Origin: Amia ocellicauda
Taxonomy: Eukaryota > Chordata > Actinopteri > Amiiformes > Amiidae
Length of the DNA: 64,000 nt
Assembly: GCF_036373705.1 (NCBI RefSeq)
Contig: NC_089853.1
Span: 29,161,568 to 29,225,567, forward strand
Direction of reading: 5' to 3'
The notes below the pieces were generated by a model. It made no database searches. It saw only the letters and a list, made by a program, of their open reading frames with translations, and was not told the origin of the DNA. Position 1 is the first letter of the stretch; each line of letters starts with the position of its first letter. The position numbers were made by a program, and so were the translations under genes. Below are positions 38,201 to 49,812 of this stretch, in pieces.

Positions 38201-40052
38201 AGCTAAATTCAGAGGAGATGTTCGTAAGTGTTGCCCCCACCACATGCTGTAGGAATGGCCTGTTCCTGCTCACCTACATGCTGTTCCCCATCAATGTGTT
38301 GCTGGGAGTCCTGATGGGCGTGTGGAGGATGGTGATCACGGCCCTCTTCAATATCATCCACCTGTGCAGGCTGGACATCAGCCTCCTTAACCGTGAAGTG
38401 GAGTCCTTCGACCCTGGTGAGTGTGTGATGCTCGCTCACTTGCTCGCTCTCTCACCAGGCTGGGAAGCCAATCTTCCTGAATATATCTGATAAACAGCTG
38501 GTACTGTAGTGATGCTTCTTAGCCTTAACAACACTCTCTTTCCTAAGCCTACCAAAGTGTGATCAGTTAAAACTATTGTGAGCTCAGTCAGTCTGTTTAT
38601 CTGTTGGTATCTGAAAACTGGCATATGGCATAGACGCTCTTGGATTTCTGTTTTTCTTTTACTTTAATTCTTGGTTTAAACAATGCAAGTTGTTTGGTTT
38701 GAAAAAGCTGTTGGTACCTTTGTAACCTTAAATGGGTAAATAAAAATCTCTCAGTAAGTATATCTTGACTCCATTCTAACTGTAGTTATATTATTAGGGA
38801 AACCTTTGGTGTAGCAATATATTCTTCAATCATGCTTGTTGCATACAATTTAAATTAATTGTTATGTATCCTTTGTATAATCAGTTAATACTTGCTAGTA
38901 GTAGATTTATCTGTATTATGTGAGAATACGGTTAATTCCTTTCAAAGTGTTTGGTTGAAATCATTATAAAAATGTTCAAATCCTAGTTTGACGCACAATT
39001 GCAAAATTGTGGAAAGCACTATGGCAGACCAGTTTCTGATGATACGATCAAAGGCATACAGATGTAGTCTAATTGTCTTTTAACAAAATTGTGCTATTAA
39101 ACCAGAATTGCATGTAGCACTAATGGCCAGTATATTTTTCAGTGAAAGCTTGAAGGTTAATTGTCTGTGCAGTGTTAAGTAAGGCTGTCAATTTTCTCCC
39201 TATAAATGGATGATTGCCTTGTAGAGATGCTATAAGTATAAGTAAATGCATTTCTCAGCAGCTTTGGCTAAACTGTAATTGAAACTCACCAAGAGAAAAT
39301 TCTATTTTTATATTTATTGCAGCTTACATTCTCATATTTCCCTTGACAGATCAGGGAACTCAATTTGGGGGCTTGATAGCAAGCCATTGTTACAGATTAT
39401 ATACCAAATCAGGTATAGCTGATTTATGTTAAATTAAATTGAACAAACTCCCAACTTTTCCTAAACTGCTAAAAAAAGTGATGTACAGCCACAGCTATAG
39501 GGCCTTCCTTTGGTGTGATTATAATAAATACCAATGGGAAATAAGATTCTTTGGAGTAGATATTCTTATCCGTTGCTTGTAAAGGAAATAAACTCCTGCT
39601 GAAGTGCACAATACGGTTCGCCCTAATAGGGCTGTCATCAGGCAAGTCACTGTGATGTGAATATGCTTTTTTTTTTTTCCTCTCTCCATCTCTGCAGGGT
39701 ACCGCTGCTATGCACATTACTTGAAGATTGAGGTCAGCCAGTCTCACCCTGTCATGAAGGCGTTCTGTGGAGTGTTGCTGCAGTCTCCGGGCCCCGAGGG
39801 CAGCACTGGACAGAAAATGCAGGACGCAGAAGAAGGTCAGTTACCCATGCTCCAGTGCACAGTGAATAGCTGCTCTGCACGCTGTTTGCAGGTTCTCTTT
39901 AATACCCCCCCACCCTTTTCCAACACCATTGCACCTCAGCTGAGCCCAACATGAGTCATAGTGCTGTGTTTCCCATTTTTATCCGCCCTCACACTTTTTT
40001 AGGTTTTATCCACATAGGAGATGGTCAGTAAAAAAATCTAGTACAAAAAAAA

Positions 40053-40093
<41 letters not shown>

Positions 40094-41999
40094 AAATAAA
40101 CAAGGACCTTTTACAAAATGTAGTATCTTTCAGGGTTGAGGTACCGTTAGTCTACACAGATTAGTGGGCTGGAACACAAATCTTTTTGTGTGGCAGCTCA
40201 CATGAAACGGAGCACTACTGATGTATAACCATTGATCAATTTTAAGGCACCATGAATAATAAAGCATCTCTTGGAGTACTGAGAGATAGCTCTCCTCTAC
40301 TGACGTCAGGCTGCTCAGATGGGGCAGTGTAGTCAGCCAGGCACGAACCAGCACCATGTTGGCACAGCAGGCCTTTAATCCTAATTGGAGGTGACAGGGT
40401 TGCACAGCTTAGCAACATGCAGAAGTGAATATACAGTCAAATGTGGGCTGGTAAGGAAAGTGGTTGTGTAAGGCAACAGTAATTTAAGAATCATTTCACA
40501 ATTCTTGTAGGCCAGGAGACATTTAGAAATGGCACAGGAATTAGAGGACTAGTTCACCTTCAAATGCGTAACCACGGACTTTGATGACCAAACATATGTT
40601 TGTCATCAAAAATGTTCTGGTCATAAATATAGTATCTAGACAACAATGCAGATACTGGTTTGTAGAGATTAATTGTAGACCAGCACACTCAACAGATGGG
40701 TCACACTAATTGAGTGTAAATTGTACTCCTATAGCCCAAAGGGCTGGAGCAACTGTTGACAGCAGTGCCAGGATGCTGCAGCTTGGTCCAAGGATTACTG
40801 CTTGAATTCTATTAATTATGATAATGGCTTTCGTACAAATACCTGTAACTGTATCATCTATTTCCCTTTATTAAGTTGGTGCAATGCTGTATTGCAATTT
40901 ATGTTTTCCTTAAGCAAAGGAAGCCTGGAATTGGTATCAAAAAGTGAATAACAGTGTGAAGTGTGGGGTTGATTCATGCATGATGTACCTTCTCTTGTCT
41001 AGGATGTTCAAGTTAAGGTATGGAGTTGATGACCCAATAAAGCATAATCTCATAGCAGGACCATTATCTGCACAGGGAGGTGTCTTATGTAATACTTATA
41101 GAATTCCAGCTTTTGTTTTCCTGTTTCAGGATCTTAAATCAAATTTTAAACTGCTGTAGGTTTTTAAAGGTAGCTCAGGGATTTACACAATTAATTATCT
41201 GAAAAAATAATTCGGTAGTTATTTTTCTGGTTTTGAGAAATTATGCAAAGATGATTAATGTAGTTTTGTTATACAATATACATATATTTGTTATGTTTAT
41301 CTGTGCATAGGTCATAAATATTACATTTAATATATGAAGACAGTTTGCATGCTTCTATGTAGCTCAAAACAAACAAACCAAAAAAGGATATAAAACTTTG
41401 CAATTTCCACTTAAATTGACAATCTCCGCAATCTGGATTGGGACAGGCAAAGTCAAAACCCAGGATTACTAGCAGGGCTACAAGGAAACATCAAATCATT
41501 GATCCTGCTGTTACTAAACCTGAAATAACCCAGTGTCCTATTCCTACTGAACTTTAATGAATATAAATACTAAATAATACATTTCCGACTGCCTATGCAT
41601 TTTAAATATACCATTTAGAATGAAAATATACCATATGGACCTTTAAAAAATGAAAAGGCAAAGGTTTTTGATGCTATGGAGAGTCTCCAGCTCTCTGGGA
41701 ACTTGGAACAGCTTGCCATCTGTGTGAGGTTCGCCCTTTCGTAAGAAGTCCCTGAACTCACAGTGGGCTCTGTGCTTGCAGGAATCCAATTGGTGCAGCA
41801 GGACAAGAAGCAAAGCAAACTGTCCAACTCCAGGAGGGCTCGGGCACGCTGGCTGCTCCTCTTCACCCTGGTCAACAACCCTTCTCTGGTGGCATCCAGG
41901 AAGCACTTCCAATGCCAGAGCTCAGAATCCTTTCTGAATGGGACACTAAACCGCACCACCAAGGAAGCCAGCAAAGAACCCGAGAAGTCCACCACCTAA
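23787..41999 (+). CDS. stra6: STRA6, receptor for retinol-binding protein and vitamin A transporter
   Basis: Seventeen coding exons join in frame to 664 residues, close to the 670 of zebrafish STRA6: 23787-23875, 25315-25381, 26633-26718, 27343-27482, 28448-28614, 30751-30876, 31553-31620, 32686-32762, 32979-33040, 33282-33444, 33718-33793, 36454-36587, 37376-37493, 37858-37959, 38253-38416, 39698-39835 and 41782-41999. All introns are GT-AG. Intron phases are 2,0,2,1,0,0,2,1,0,1,2,1,2,2,1,1. STRA6 sits in the plasma membrane and moves retinol between RBP and the cell. The short acidic, Tyr-rich N-terminus (about 1-45) should be extracellular. Hydrophobic helices follow near residues 45-65, 92-112, 128-150, 157-175, 195-216, 280-305, 340-366, 400-445, 459-480 and 493-520. 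Family signatures seen include [37 protein letters not shown] and [13 protein letters not shown] residues at the exon 15-16 join. The basic helix RRARARW (610-616) with LLLFTLVNN corresponds to a C-terminal region involved in calmodulin binding in the zebrafish structure. No stops or frameshifts interrupt it, so the gene looks functional. Confidence 0.97.
26230..26276. repeat. (ATT)n microsatellite, STRA6 intron 2
   Basis: About 15 tandem ATT units after a T run. Confidence 0.95.
27183..27198. repeat. Poly-T tract, STRA6 intron 3
   Basis: A run of about 16 T, 145 bases before the exon 4 acceptor. It is too distant to be the main polypyrimidine tract. Confidence 0.8.
35020..36228 (-). mobile_element. 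Full-length Tc1-like element (DD36E-like family), disabled
   Basis: A 1209-bp element with near-perfect inverted repeats of about 31 bases. The left end begins TACACTCACCTAAAGG and the right end is its complement. It is flanked by TA on both sides (35018-35019 and 36229-36230), the expected Tc1 target duplication. The single transposase gene is on the minus strand. Ends and coding sequence are closely similar to element B at 7070-8148, so both belong to one family. Confidence 0.96.
35054..36078 (-). pseudogene. Tc1/mariner transposase broken by a 16-base deletion
   Basis: The frame opens at 36078 with [16 protein letters not shown] and runs 193 codons to about 35497, carrying the DNA-binding domain and the first catalytic Asp (WSDES). 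Compared with element B, 16 bases are missing near 35505, in the stretch coding for GGGGVMVWGMF, which shifts the frame. The remainder, with the second Asp (QQDNAPCH) and the Glu ([12 protein letters not shown]), continues in another frame to 35054. It ends with a C-terminal part, including [18 protein letters not shown], that element B lacks. The 36-residue spacing between the second Asp and the Glu is the same as in element B. The gene cannot make an active enzyme as it stands, although its termini could be recognised in trans. Confidence 0.92.
40061..40090. repeat. Poly-A tract, STRA6 intron 16
   Basis: About 30 consecutive A residues, preceded by shorter A runs at 40031-40053. I found no retroposon body or target duplication attached to it. 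Confidence 0.85.
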
Positions 42000-42711
42000 A
42001 TCCTACTGACTATAGAATATATTTTAATTAACTGACACAATCTAGAAATGTGTAGCTGCCTTCTAGATACCTCTGATCCTCTTGGTTTTGTTTAATTCCC
42101 CGCCCCCATTTTTTGGGAGGCTATTTATAGAAATGGCTACATATCTGTGAATAAGCACTTAATGGCCAGCTCCTCAGGAAGAATCGAGTCTAACTGCTGT
42201 TTCAATATGCACACCTGCCTCGTTTTGTCAAGTGTGTCCTGTTTTCATGAGTTTAGTTCAGAATAACCACTTTGAACTGGGCAATACAGCTGCACTGATT
42301 GCTCTCCAACCCCTGAGCAAGGTTAGTGTTTGTGTCACCCTATTTATGAATGTACAAAAATCTCTTGTTCTTCCTGTGTAAACTTTACTCTAAACATCCT
42401 CAAAATTAAACGGTTGGGTCAAATGGCCATTGCTTTAATCATGACAACTCAATTATCATAATTATAGACTTACCCAGTTGTATAAGATGTATAACTCTCT
42501 TTTATGATTGATGAAAATGTACTTAGAGCAACACTCCAGAACAGACTTTGTTTATGATGCTGTTCAGATGAAGTAAACTGTCTCTCACCTCTTAATTGTT
42601 ATGCTTCAACTATATATTGCTACATGGTGTTTATGGTATCTGATTGATCAAAAGTTCCCAGTGTTGCTTATGGAACCATAGAAAAACAGTTAATTAAATA
42701 GTACAGAGATT

Positions 42712-42717
42712 AATAAA
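42712..42717 (+). terminator. Candidate STRA6 polyadenylation signal 1
   Basis: AATAAA about 710 bases after the stop codon, with GT-rich sequence downstream. Confidence 0.5.
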
Positions 42718-42812
42718 TTTAACAATGTATTTTTGATCTGGTTGATCTGCTATGCTGTTCTTTGTGTTTGTCTGACTGTTTTCTGGAGGTTTATTTCCAT
42801 TCAGTCTATAGT

Positions 42813-42818
42813 AATAAA
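42813..42818 (+). terminator. Candidate STRA6 polyadenylation signal 2
   Basis: AATAAA about 810 bases after the stop codon, an alternative to the signal at 42712. Confidence 0.45.
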
Positions 42819-42840
42819 CTGACCATCGTCACCAAGGCCA

Positions 42841-44031
42841 GATAAATGAAAATGATCAACTTTCCATTGACTGCAAATACTGAACCTGGTGCCTGAAGAC
42901 ACCTTGTCTGCTGAAGGCTTGTCGTTAACCCAGTAGAAATCCAGCATTTAAGTGCATCTGTAATCTGTTAGTGGGTGCATTGGTTAAAGACTTGGTTCAA
43001 TCCAAGATAATTTCTGAAAGTGATACTTTTTTCAGTTGTGTCCTGTGTAGTTATTGTTCTGTACAATCCTGGTGTTTAAAGTCTTGTCAAGGTCATTTTT
43101 TTATTATGACAATTTGCAAAATTAGTCGACATGTGGAGGGATGGAAAATAGAAGAGAGCACGAGAAATACCTGCTTGCATGCATGCATGTGTGTATAGAA
43201 ATAACAAGCACCGCCAGCTTGAACATAAACCTCATTATAGGCCTATCCTCAGCCAGTCCATGCAGGTAAACCCATATCCCTTCTACAGATTCTGTGGCAG
43301 TACTGTACTGTAATCTAGCAAACGGAGAGAAGTTATTTGGTTTGTGCCATCCAATGAGTTCTCACACTGCTACGTGCTAGAAGGTAAAGGGCGACACCAC
43401 AACGTACAAACTCATATTTTGAAATTGCTATATGGTTCCATAGTAAACCAGGACACTTTCCAATGAGATCCTATTGATTTCTCAACAGCCATGTACATTC
43501 AATCGCACACTTACGCGTCAGTTGGCAACGTTGACACAAGCAGGAGAGACCTGAAAGGCAAGGCGTGACTTTAAATTCTCTCGGCTGAAATGCATTGTGA
43601 AGTACTTAAAAAAAAAAAAAAAAAACAATTACTGTGTCAGTTTTACCTATTAAAATACTGTACAACTTTAAATATGTATTTTTGAAAACCTATGAATACC
43701 CCGTTTCTCCATGAACTGACGTAACAATATTCTGCGTATTAATAATAAAATGAACACCTAGAAGGACAAGTTTTCTTACAAAAATATAAAGTTTAAATAT
43801 AAAATTCCGTAGCTGATTGACAATACATAGTGTTATTGATCATTACGACAGTACAGTATAAAGAGTGAACACCAAAAAAACAAACAAAAAAACGTCTGTT
43901 AATAGTTCAAACCAACATTTTAGGTTAATTGAGAATAATTTAAAAAAAAAGTGCACACTCGTTCGTTGCTTTTAAGATAAAAACACGTGTATTAGTTTAC
44001 TATAAATATACATGTATATCTACACAGAGAC

Positions 44032-44076
<45 letters not shown>

Positions 44077-45955
44077 CACCCCAAATTATCGAGAATATAG
44101 TTATTCAGACATTCTCAACAACGGGATGAATTTGAAGAAGTCCTGCAATTTTCACGTTATATTACAGGATTCGCAAAAAGGGTTTGTGTATTAACACAAA
44201 CATTGAATTTTGATTTCCTTTAATTGATGCACATTAGCAAAATCTGATTATCTGGCTCGGTCGAACATTACCTGAGATTATTTTTAGGTTTTCCATTTTC
44301 TGTTTTCCGTCTGCCAAAAACAGACTGGCTAAACCATTTCAACTACTTGCAAATTTCACAGGAGTGAATGAAATAAAATAATGTTTATTTATTTAATATT
44401 CTCTTTGTATGGAAGTACATAAAAGTATAATGCAATCCCTGTTCAAAGAAAACACACACAACCGTCTAGTGTACCCGATTATTGAACTGGATGGCAACTG
44501 CAATAGCCAGCAGCCAACGCCCACAATCATATGAAATATGTTTGTGTGGATTAAACAATACATTTCTGCAATACAATAGCTTTTTCTGAATGAAAAAAAT
44601 AATACTATGCTGTTTTTGCGTTTCTTAAAAAAAGTAACAGTTGGTAAAACATTAAAACAATAAAATAGATATTCGGATTTTATTCTATTTATAAAATTAA
44701 ATATTGTATAAGAACATTACTTTTATTGTACTCTTCAGAAATATGTCCACAGTTACGTTCGTTCTGTTAACAAAAACAAGGAAATTACTACAATAATAAT
44801 GTTCAATATTTTATTAACTTCACGTACATAAAATGATATCAAAAGAGGTCAAAGGTTCGGGTGGTTTTTTTTTTAACATAGTTTGACATTTAGTCACTTA
44901 AAACCCACTATTATTTTGTCCATGTATAGAACACTTAACGCTCAGATGCATAACGTTGTAGACAGAAACTGACTTCTTTTTCATTTTAAAAAAAGAACCA
45001 AAGAAAACAGTTTTCAATGTACTGGGCTTACACCACATACTGACATTAAGAATATCTAACGTCCTATCAGCTATATATTAAAAACACACAGTAAAATACT
45101 TATGTGTGACATGCCATGGACAAGTCTCTGAAAAGAGAGGACAACAGTTGAGAATCGTTGAGTAAAGCGAGAGGATATTAAGCACCCATTTATGAAAAAG
45201 GTTCAAATCACACGTTTTCGGAGCTCCACAGCACATTTAACACTGTCTGTCGGAAGTGACCTGGATTTGTTTTCTCCAGCACTTGCACATGCCTGGCTAA
45301 AGAAAAAGTGAAATTCCCTTTAGATCTCACACAATATGAATCAGTCAGCTGCACAGACGCATTAGTAAGCGACTCTGTCCAGCACCGCAACCTGCTGAAA
45401 CAAGGACGCGTGGAAACCACAATGAGGTTATGCTAGTCTAAGCCCTACATAAAGGAGACTTCTGCTTTTATTCAGACTTTGGGCCTTTATATCAATATAA
45501 AACCAATATAAAAATTATATAAATAACATTATCATTAAGAATAAATGTGCTTTCAGACTGTAGTTAGTAAAATAACTTTGTTGTCGCTTTATGTCTTTGT
45601 GTATGATTTGACATGTCCATAAAAAGTTGAATATTAAAGCTCCTGAACACAATTAATGACAACTGTGCCTTGATTTAAAAAAAAAGAATCTATTAAAATA
45701 TTTTAAAGCCACAACTGTTTATCTAGCTATGGCTTCAGTTGTTGTACGTATTCAAATTGTATGCTAATCTGTAATCATCCTTATACGTTGCTTTAAATTT
45801 TTCCGTTTGATCAACTTGGATATTTGCGGAGGTAAATAAAAAAGGCGCACCACCTTTATCAGGGCTCATGTGAAACAATGATTAAGAAGTTTCCTGGTTT
45901 TTATCCTACTTTAAATAACTTATTTTACATGCTGCCGCCAGACCAGAGAAAGAGG
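42841..45955. other. Convergent interval between STRA6 and ISLR2
   Basis: AT-rich, with no further gene. Part of it should be the ISLR2 3' untranslated region, read on the minus strand from 45955 downward. Minus-strand AATAAA signals (TTTATT on the plus strand) occur near 45465, 44810 and 44385; none can be preferred. A DR1-like sequence AGGTCA A AGGTTC lies at 44846-44858, with an imperfect second half-site. A run of about 18 A lies at 43608-43625. Confidence 0.5.
44035..44072. repeat. (TA)n microsatellite
   Basis: About 19 TA units between STRA6 and ISLR2. Confidence 0.95.
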
Positions 45956-48007
45956 TCAGCGAGCTGGCTGCTTGTAGTTGCCGTTGATTTCTTCAGAGAT
46001 GTTCACAGCCTCGGCCCCCAGTGGCAATCGGTCGCTGTACTCGGAACCCACCTCGAATTCCTCTTGGTTAGTTTTAGACTGCGACTCGGTAATAGACTCG
46101 TTAACCATACTGCCCTCCACTTCTCCTTCCCCTTCGCCCTCTTCCCCCTCGATCTCGCCCTCTTCCTCGCACAGCTCACTTGGATTGAAGTTCTTCTCTG
46201 ATTCAACGTAAGAAGCTCTGGGATCGAAGTCGGCCGACATGTGCTTTTCCATCTGATCTGGGTTCTGTGCCTTCATGATTAGCTTGTATGTTTTGCCTTG
46301 GTATTTGTACAGCAAGTGGCAGCAGGTAGCTCCCAATAACGGAACAGTGGCCAAAGCTAGTAAAAACATGCTCACTACAACTATGATGAGCAGTGAAGGA
46401 AATTTCTTCCTAGTCGTGAAAACCACTTGGACCTGGCAGTCTTCCCCTGTGTATGTGAGGCACAGCGTGTAATTAGTACCAGGGTCCAAACCCTGAAAAC
46501 GATATGAATTTAGGCCTTCTCCTATCCTGGACCACTGAATCACTGAGTGCCCATTTCCTGTGCTGACACATAGGTATAACATATGGAGGGGCAATTTCTC
46601 TGGAGACACCTGGTAGGCTTTGAGCTGCACTTTAGCTTCAGTTTCTGATACTTCCAAGGCAATGACCCCAAAATCAAAGGTGTGCTGCTTAAGCTCATCA
46701 GAGCTCTGATTAAATGCATGGTTAGAAATGTACTGAGTTTCATCATTGATGCCACACTTGTCACCAAAAGATGGCATCTTGGCTCCCTGTCCGTCATGCT
46801 CAGAGTTCACAGTAATGTAGCTGGATCCGGTTGGTGAGGTCTTACTCCTCTCCTCTGGCTTTGGCCAGCTGATCACATTGGTTTCAGAGGTCTTTGGCCC
46901 AGGCTTACGTTCAATAATGAACTTATTGTCGGTCACATCCTGTATGGTATTGGCATATTTCACAGTGCCAGAAACTACTACTTTGACTGAGCTCTCTTCA
47001 CTGCCCTGTTCATTGGTGGCTGAGCATGTGTAGCTACCATCTTCCTTCCTGCTAATGCGGGGGATGATTAATGTGCCATTTTTAAATGCCAGGAATCGAT
47101 TGGCACCCAGCTTAGAATTCACCAAAGGTAAGTCATTATTTTCAGTATCAGCAGCGGGCAAATTGAACTCAATTTCTTGATTCCCAGTGTTTATTTTCCA
47201 CTGGATGTCTGGCTTGGGGCTCCCTTCAGTTTCACACTGCAACATCACCATAGAGCCCTCACTGAGATTTTCAATGTTGGACTGGGTAGTTATGCGCACG
47301 GTTGGAGCTTCACATTTCAATTTAGGGATTTTTGAGACCTGAAATCCTTTCAGGTCCTCAGGAGCTTCACATACAATAGAAACCTGCTCTGGTACAGAGA
47401 TCTGGGCATTGGAAATCCAATCCCTCAGCCACTCCAGGGAGCAGGAACAAGTGAATGGGTTGTGATAGATCTGAAGGTGAGACATTGAGCTCAGCGAGTC
47501 GAATGTCCCTTGCAGAATCGAAGTGAACTTGTTATTATTTATGCGCAGTGATCTCAGATCTTTGAGAGTCGAGAAAGCATCTCTGGGCAGGTTGACCATT
47601 TCGTTGTTGTTCATTTTGAGGAGCTGCAGGGCTGTAAGGTTGTACAAGTCATCCCAGGGGAAATTGACAATTTTGTTGTGGCTGAGATCCAGGTTCCTTA
47701 GCTGCACCAGCACTGCCAGCGTCCCCTTCTCGATGGTCACAATTTCGTTGTGGGCCAGCCATAAAGACGTAACCTGGGTGACATCCACGAAAGATGTTGA
47801 CAGGAGCGATGTGATTTTGTTGGCAGACAGGCTGAGGGTTGTCACATTGGATGGCAAGCCTTCAGGCACCACGAGCAGATCCTTGTAGGCACAGTCAGCA
47901 AACTGATGGGCATATTTGTCCACACAGACACAGGGCTCTGGGCAGCACTGTGCAATGCCAATGAACACTGTCCACAAGCCAAGGTAGCCCAGGGTTATTT
48001 CTGCCAT
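45956..48007 (-). CDS. islr2: ISLR2 / LINX, leucine-rich repeat and Ig-domain membrane protein
   Basis: A single-exon coding region of 683 residues. Residues 1-19 are a signal peptide (MAEITLGYLGLWTVFIGIA), followed by a Cys-rich LRR N-cap (CCPEPCVCVD), about five leucine-rich repeats (50-175; e.g. LWLAHNEIVTIEKGTL, LRNLDLSHNKIV), an LRR C-cap (FTCSCSLEWLRDWI) and an Ig domain with Cys near 254 and 326 (YTCSATNEQGSEESS). A membrane-proximal FN3-like region, a membrane helix near 536-560 (LLIIVVVSMFLLALA) and a cytoplasmic tail with a Glu/Gly run complete it. Human ISLR2 is about 745 residues with the same order; the related ISLR is shorter and lacks the helix, so ISLR2 is the better call. In mammals LINX promotes axon growth and interacts with Trk and Ret receptors. 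The frame stays open upstream to 48031, but an acceptor (TTTCAG|GTACTG) at 48017-48018 cuts it, so the start is the ATG at 48007 (AAAATGGC). Confidence 0.96.
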   Translation of the reverse strand: MAEITLGYLGLWTVFIGIAQCCPEPCVCVDKYAHQFADCAYKDLLVVPEGLPSNVTTLSLSANKITSLLSTSFVDVTQVTSLWLAHNEIVTIEKGTLAVLVQLRNLDLSHNKIVNFPWDDLYNLTALQLLKMNNNEMVNLPRDAFSTLKDLRSLRINNNKFTSILQGTFDSLSSMSHLQIYHNPFTCSCSLEWLRDWISNAQISVPEQVSIVCEAPEDLKGFQVSKIPKLKCEAPTVRITTQSNIENLSEGSMVMLQCETEGSPKPDIQWKINTGNQEIEFNLPAADTENNDLPLVNSKLGANRFLAFKNGTLIIPRISRKEDGSYTCSATNEQGSEESSVKVVVSGTVKYANTIQDVTDNKFIIERKPGPKTSETNVISWPKPEERSKTSPTGSSYITVNSEHDGQGAKMPSFGDKCGINDETQYISNHAFNQSSDELKQHTFDFGVIALEVSETEAKVQLKAYQVSPEKLPLHMLYLCVSTGNGHSVIQWSRIGEGLNSYRFQGLDPGTNYTLCLTYTGEDCQVQVVFTTRKKFPSLLIIVVVSMFLLALATVPLLGATCCHLLYKYQGKTYKLIMKAQNPDQMEKHMSADFDPRASYVESEKNFNPSELCEEEGEIEGEEGEGEGEVEGSMVNESITESQSKTNQEEFEVGSEYSDRLPLGAEAVNISEEINGNYKQPAR

Positions 48008-48016
48008 TTTCAGTAC
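48008..48016 (-). promoter_or_regulatory. islr2: ISLR2 leader segment after the 3' splice site
   Basis: On the minus strand CTTTCAG|GTACTGAAA ATG: the splice acceptor leaves only nine bases of leader before the start codon. It decides the start, because the in-frame ATG at 48031 lies inside the intron. Confidence 0.8.
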
Positions 48017-48321
48017 CTGAAAGAAGTACATTTATTGCAGGGTTAATAAACACCTTACTGACAATATTTTTTAATGGTAATTTCATTGCAGATATCAGGA
48101 ATACTAATGCACACAAGGATTTCTACTAGCAGATCAGAAATACAGGGGGACATTTAATTATACTACACACCCAACTAACCTTATTTTATATATAGACAAC
48201 CTTCTCAAAATACAATAGATGCTTTAATATTTCTTACCATATTAAATACTTCAATTAATAGTAAAATCTAAAGCAACAAAATAATGTATTTGTCTTTGTC
48301 TTAATGTAGTCTCAAGGGATA

Positions 48322-48387
<66 letters not shown>

Positions 48388-49184
48388 AACATATTTACAC
48401 ATACATATATAGATACATAGATGTAGTAAAGTATTACTAATAATGCATTTTATTTACCACTGCAACAACTGTGTTCATCAAAATTCAAAATATAACTCAT
48501 CAACCATTTCTCCCAAAACGGTTCTTATTTTTGAATTGCGTGTAGTGTTTTAACTGTATTCAATTAAGCCATCAGCATGTAACATACATAGAGAAAGACT
48601 ACAAACTACCTGTGTCTATATATAGTTTAGTTTAGGGCAATAGTTTAAAATGAAAATGAAAAGAAGCATATCCCGATGTTACTAGTGTCAATGCACAAGA
48701 TACAAGGCGTGTCAGTGTGCGTCTTGTCAGCCCAGTCATGTCCTTTACAGTTCGCTGTCCTTGGTGCTGAAACCCAATTTTTCTATCATTAAATTAGGGC
48801 TTCAAACTTTTTAAATCAACTTTTTTTGTTTGTATATTTAATTTACTCATATTGTTTGCCTGGTCGTTCTATTTTTGACCGTGTGACCAAAAGGTTGTTT
48901 ATAAAATGTCTAAACAAATGAAAGCACATATTACAGTATACTTTTTTTCCACTTTGAAATCTATCCCCCAGCGCCCTTTGACAGCTTTTCGTGAAATGTG
49001 GGTGATGAAGAGGATTGAACTGAGAGTTCATACAGTTTGAGAACCTGATACACGGACACTTATTTTAACACTACAACAAACAATCTCATTCTGATGACAT
49101 ACCCACAGTAATAATGTAAATGAAATCAAATACATTTCGACAAGCACACACTGAACACTTTCTAAAACTTCAGCCCGCTCTTAC
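48017..49184 (-). other. islr2: ISLR2 leader intron
   Basis: A 1.17-kb intron in the 5' untranslated region, running from the donor ACAG|GTAAGA at 49184 to the acceptor at 48017. It contains a long AT microsatellite. It has no coding content. Confidence 0.75.
48319..48385. repeat. (AT)n microsatellite in the ISLR2 leader intron
   Basis: About 30 AT units with one GT interruption near 48327. It ends about 300 bases upstream of the ISLR2 coding exon. Confidence 0.95.
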
Positions 49185-49455
49185 CTGTCTCCCAGTGGCT
49201 CCAGTCCACGCAGGTTCCCTCAGTTTAGACAAACACTTTAAAGAGTAATTATACCAATAATTACAGGCAAATTGATGTGTGTCCCTCGCATAAAGTGGTC
49301 ACATTTATATATTTTTGGCAAAGGTGAATCGGGTTGACAATACGTTGCGGAAGAGACATTTTCCTCCCAGTGTGATGTAGAGAAATCCGGAGGATGCTTC
49401 CTCGTCGAGACGGAGCTGGGCTGGGACTCACTGCGCTCCCGCCTCCGTGCAGAAA
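49185..49455 (-). other. islr2: ISLR2 noncoding first exon (proposed)
   Basis: On the minus strand the sequence ends in GGAGACAG|GTAAGAGCG, a strong splice donor. The upstream side is GC-richer than its surroundings and begins about 25-30 bases after a TATA-like sequence. The right-hand boundary is an estimate. Short frames in this stretch are not conserved-looking. Confidence 0.6.
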
Positions 49456-49488
49456 GGGGCGGGCAGCCTCTCCCATTCAAATATATTC
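49456..49488 (-). promoter_or_regulatory. islr2: Likely ISLR2 core promoter
   Basis: The minus strand reads AATATATTTGAATGGG (complement of 49472-49487), a TATA-like element. A GGGGCGGG GC box lies at 49456-49463. Position and strand agree with the proposed first exon ending at 49185. Confidence 0.5.
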
Positions 49489-49795
49489 CAGTGTTAAAGA
49501 TACAGGGGCTCAGCTCTGCACAGGCGAGTATTTATTGTTTTGGATCAGCGTTGTTTATTATTTTATTTCCCTGTGATCGCCATTTTATTCATTTCTGATC
49601 TTATGCTCCAAACTATTGCAATTAATAGGCAAATTACAGAGTCCCATCGCTGCAAACGGCATAGCCATCTATTGATATCAATGTCCCAAGTGTCCATCGA
49701 GACTAGTGATGTATATTTCGTTGGAAATAACATAAATTATTTAATTATATTTTAATCGGTCACAACAGTCTAGACAAAGGACATCATGCATTCGT

Positions 49796-49812
49796 TTTTT
49801 TTTTTTTTTTTG
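49796..49812. repeat. Poly-T tract
   Basis: About 16 consecutive T residues. Confidence 0.85.

Larger units (their letters stand above)
42000..42840 (+). other. stra6: STRA6 3' untranslated region
   Basis: Sequence after the TAA stop (41997-41999). Two AATAAA signals lie at 42712-42717 and 42813-42818. The first is followed by a T/GT-rich stretch (42755-42785) suited to cleavage. The true end cannot be chosen from sequence alone. Confidence 0.55.

Noticed and set aside
40061..40090. Poly-A run as the end of a processed retrocopy
   Set aside because: No upstream coding remnant and no flanking target duplication was found.
45956..46211. Several long plus-strand frames opposite the ISLR2 coding exon
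   Set aside because: They mirror the acidic, GC-richer ISLR2 coding sequence on the other strand and have no independent support.
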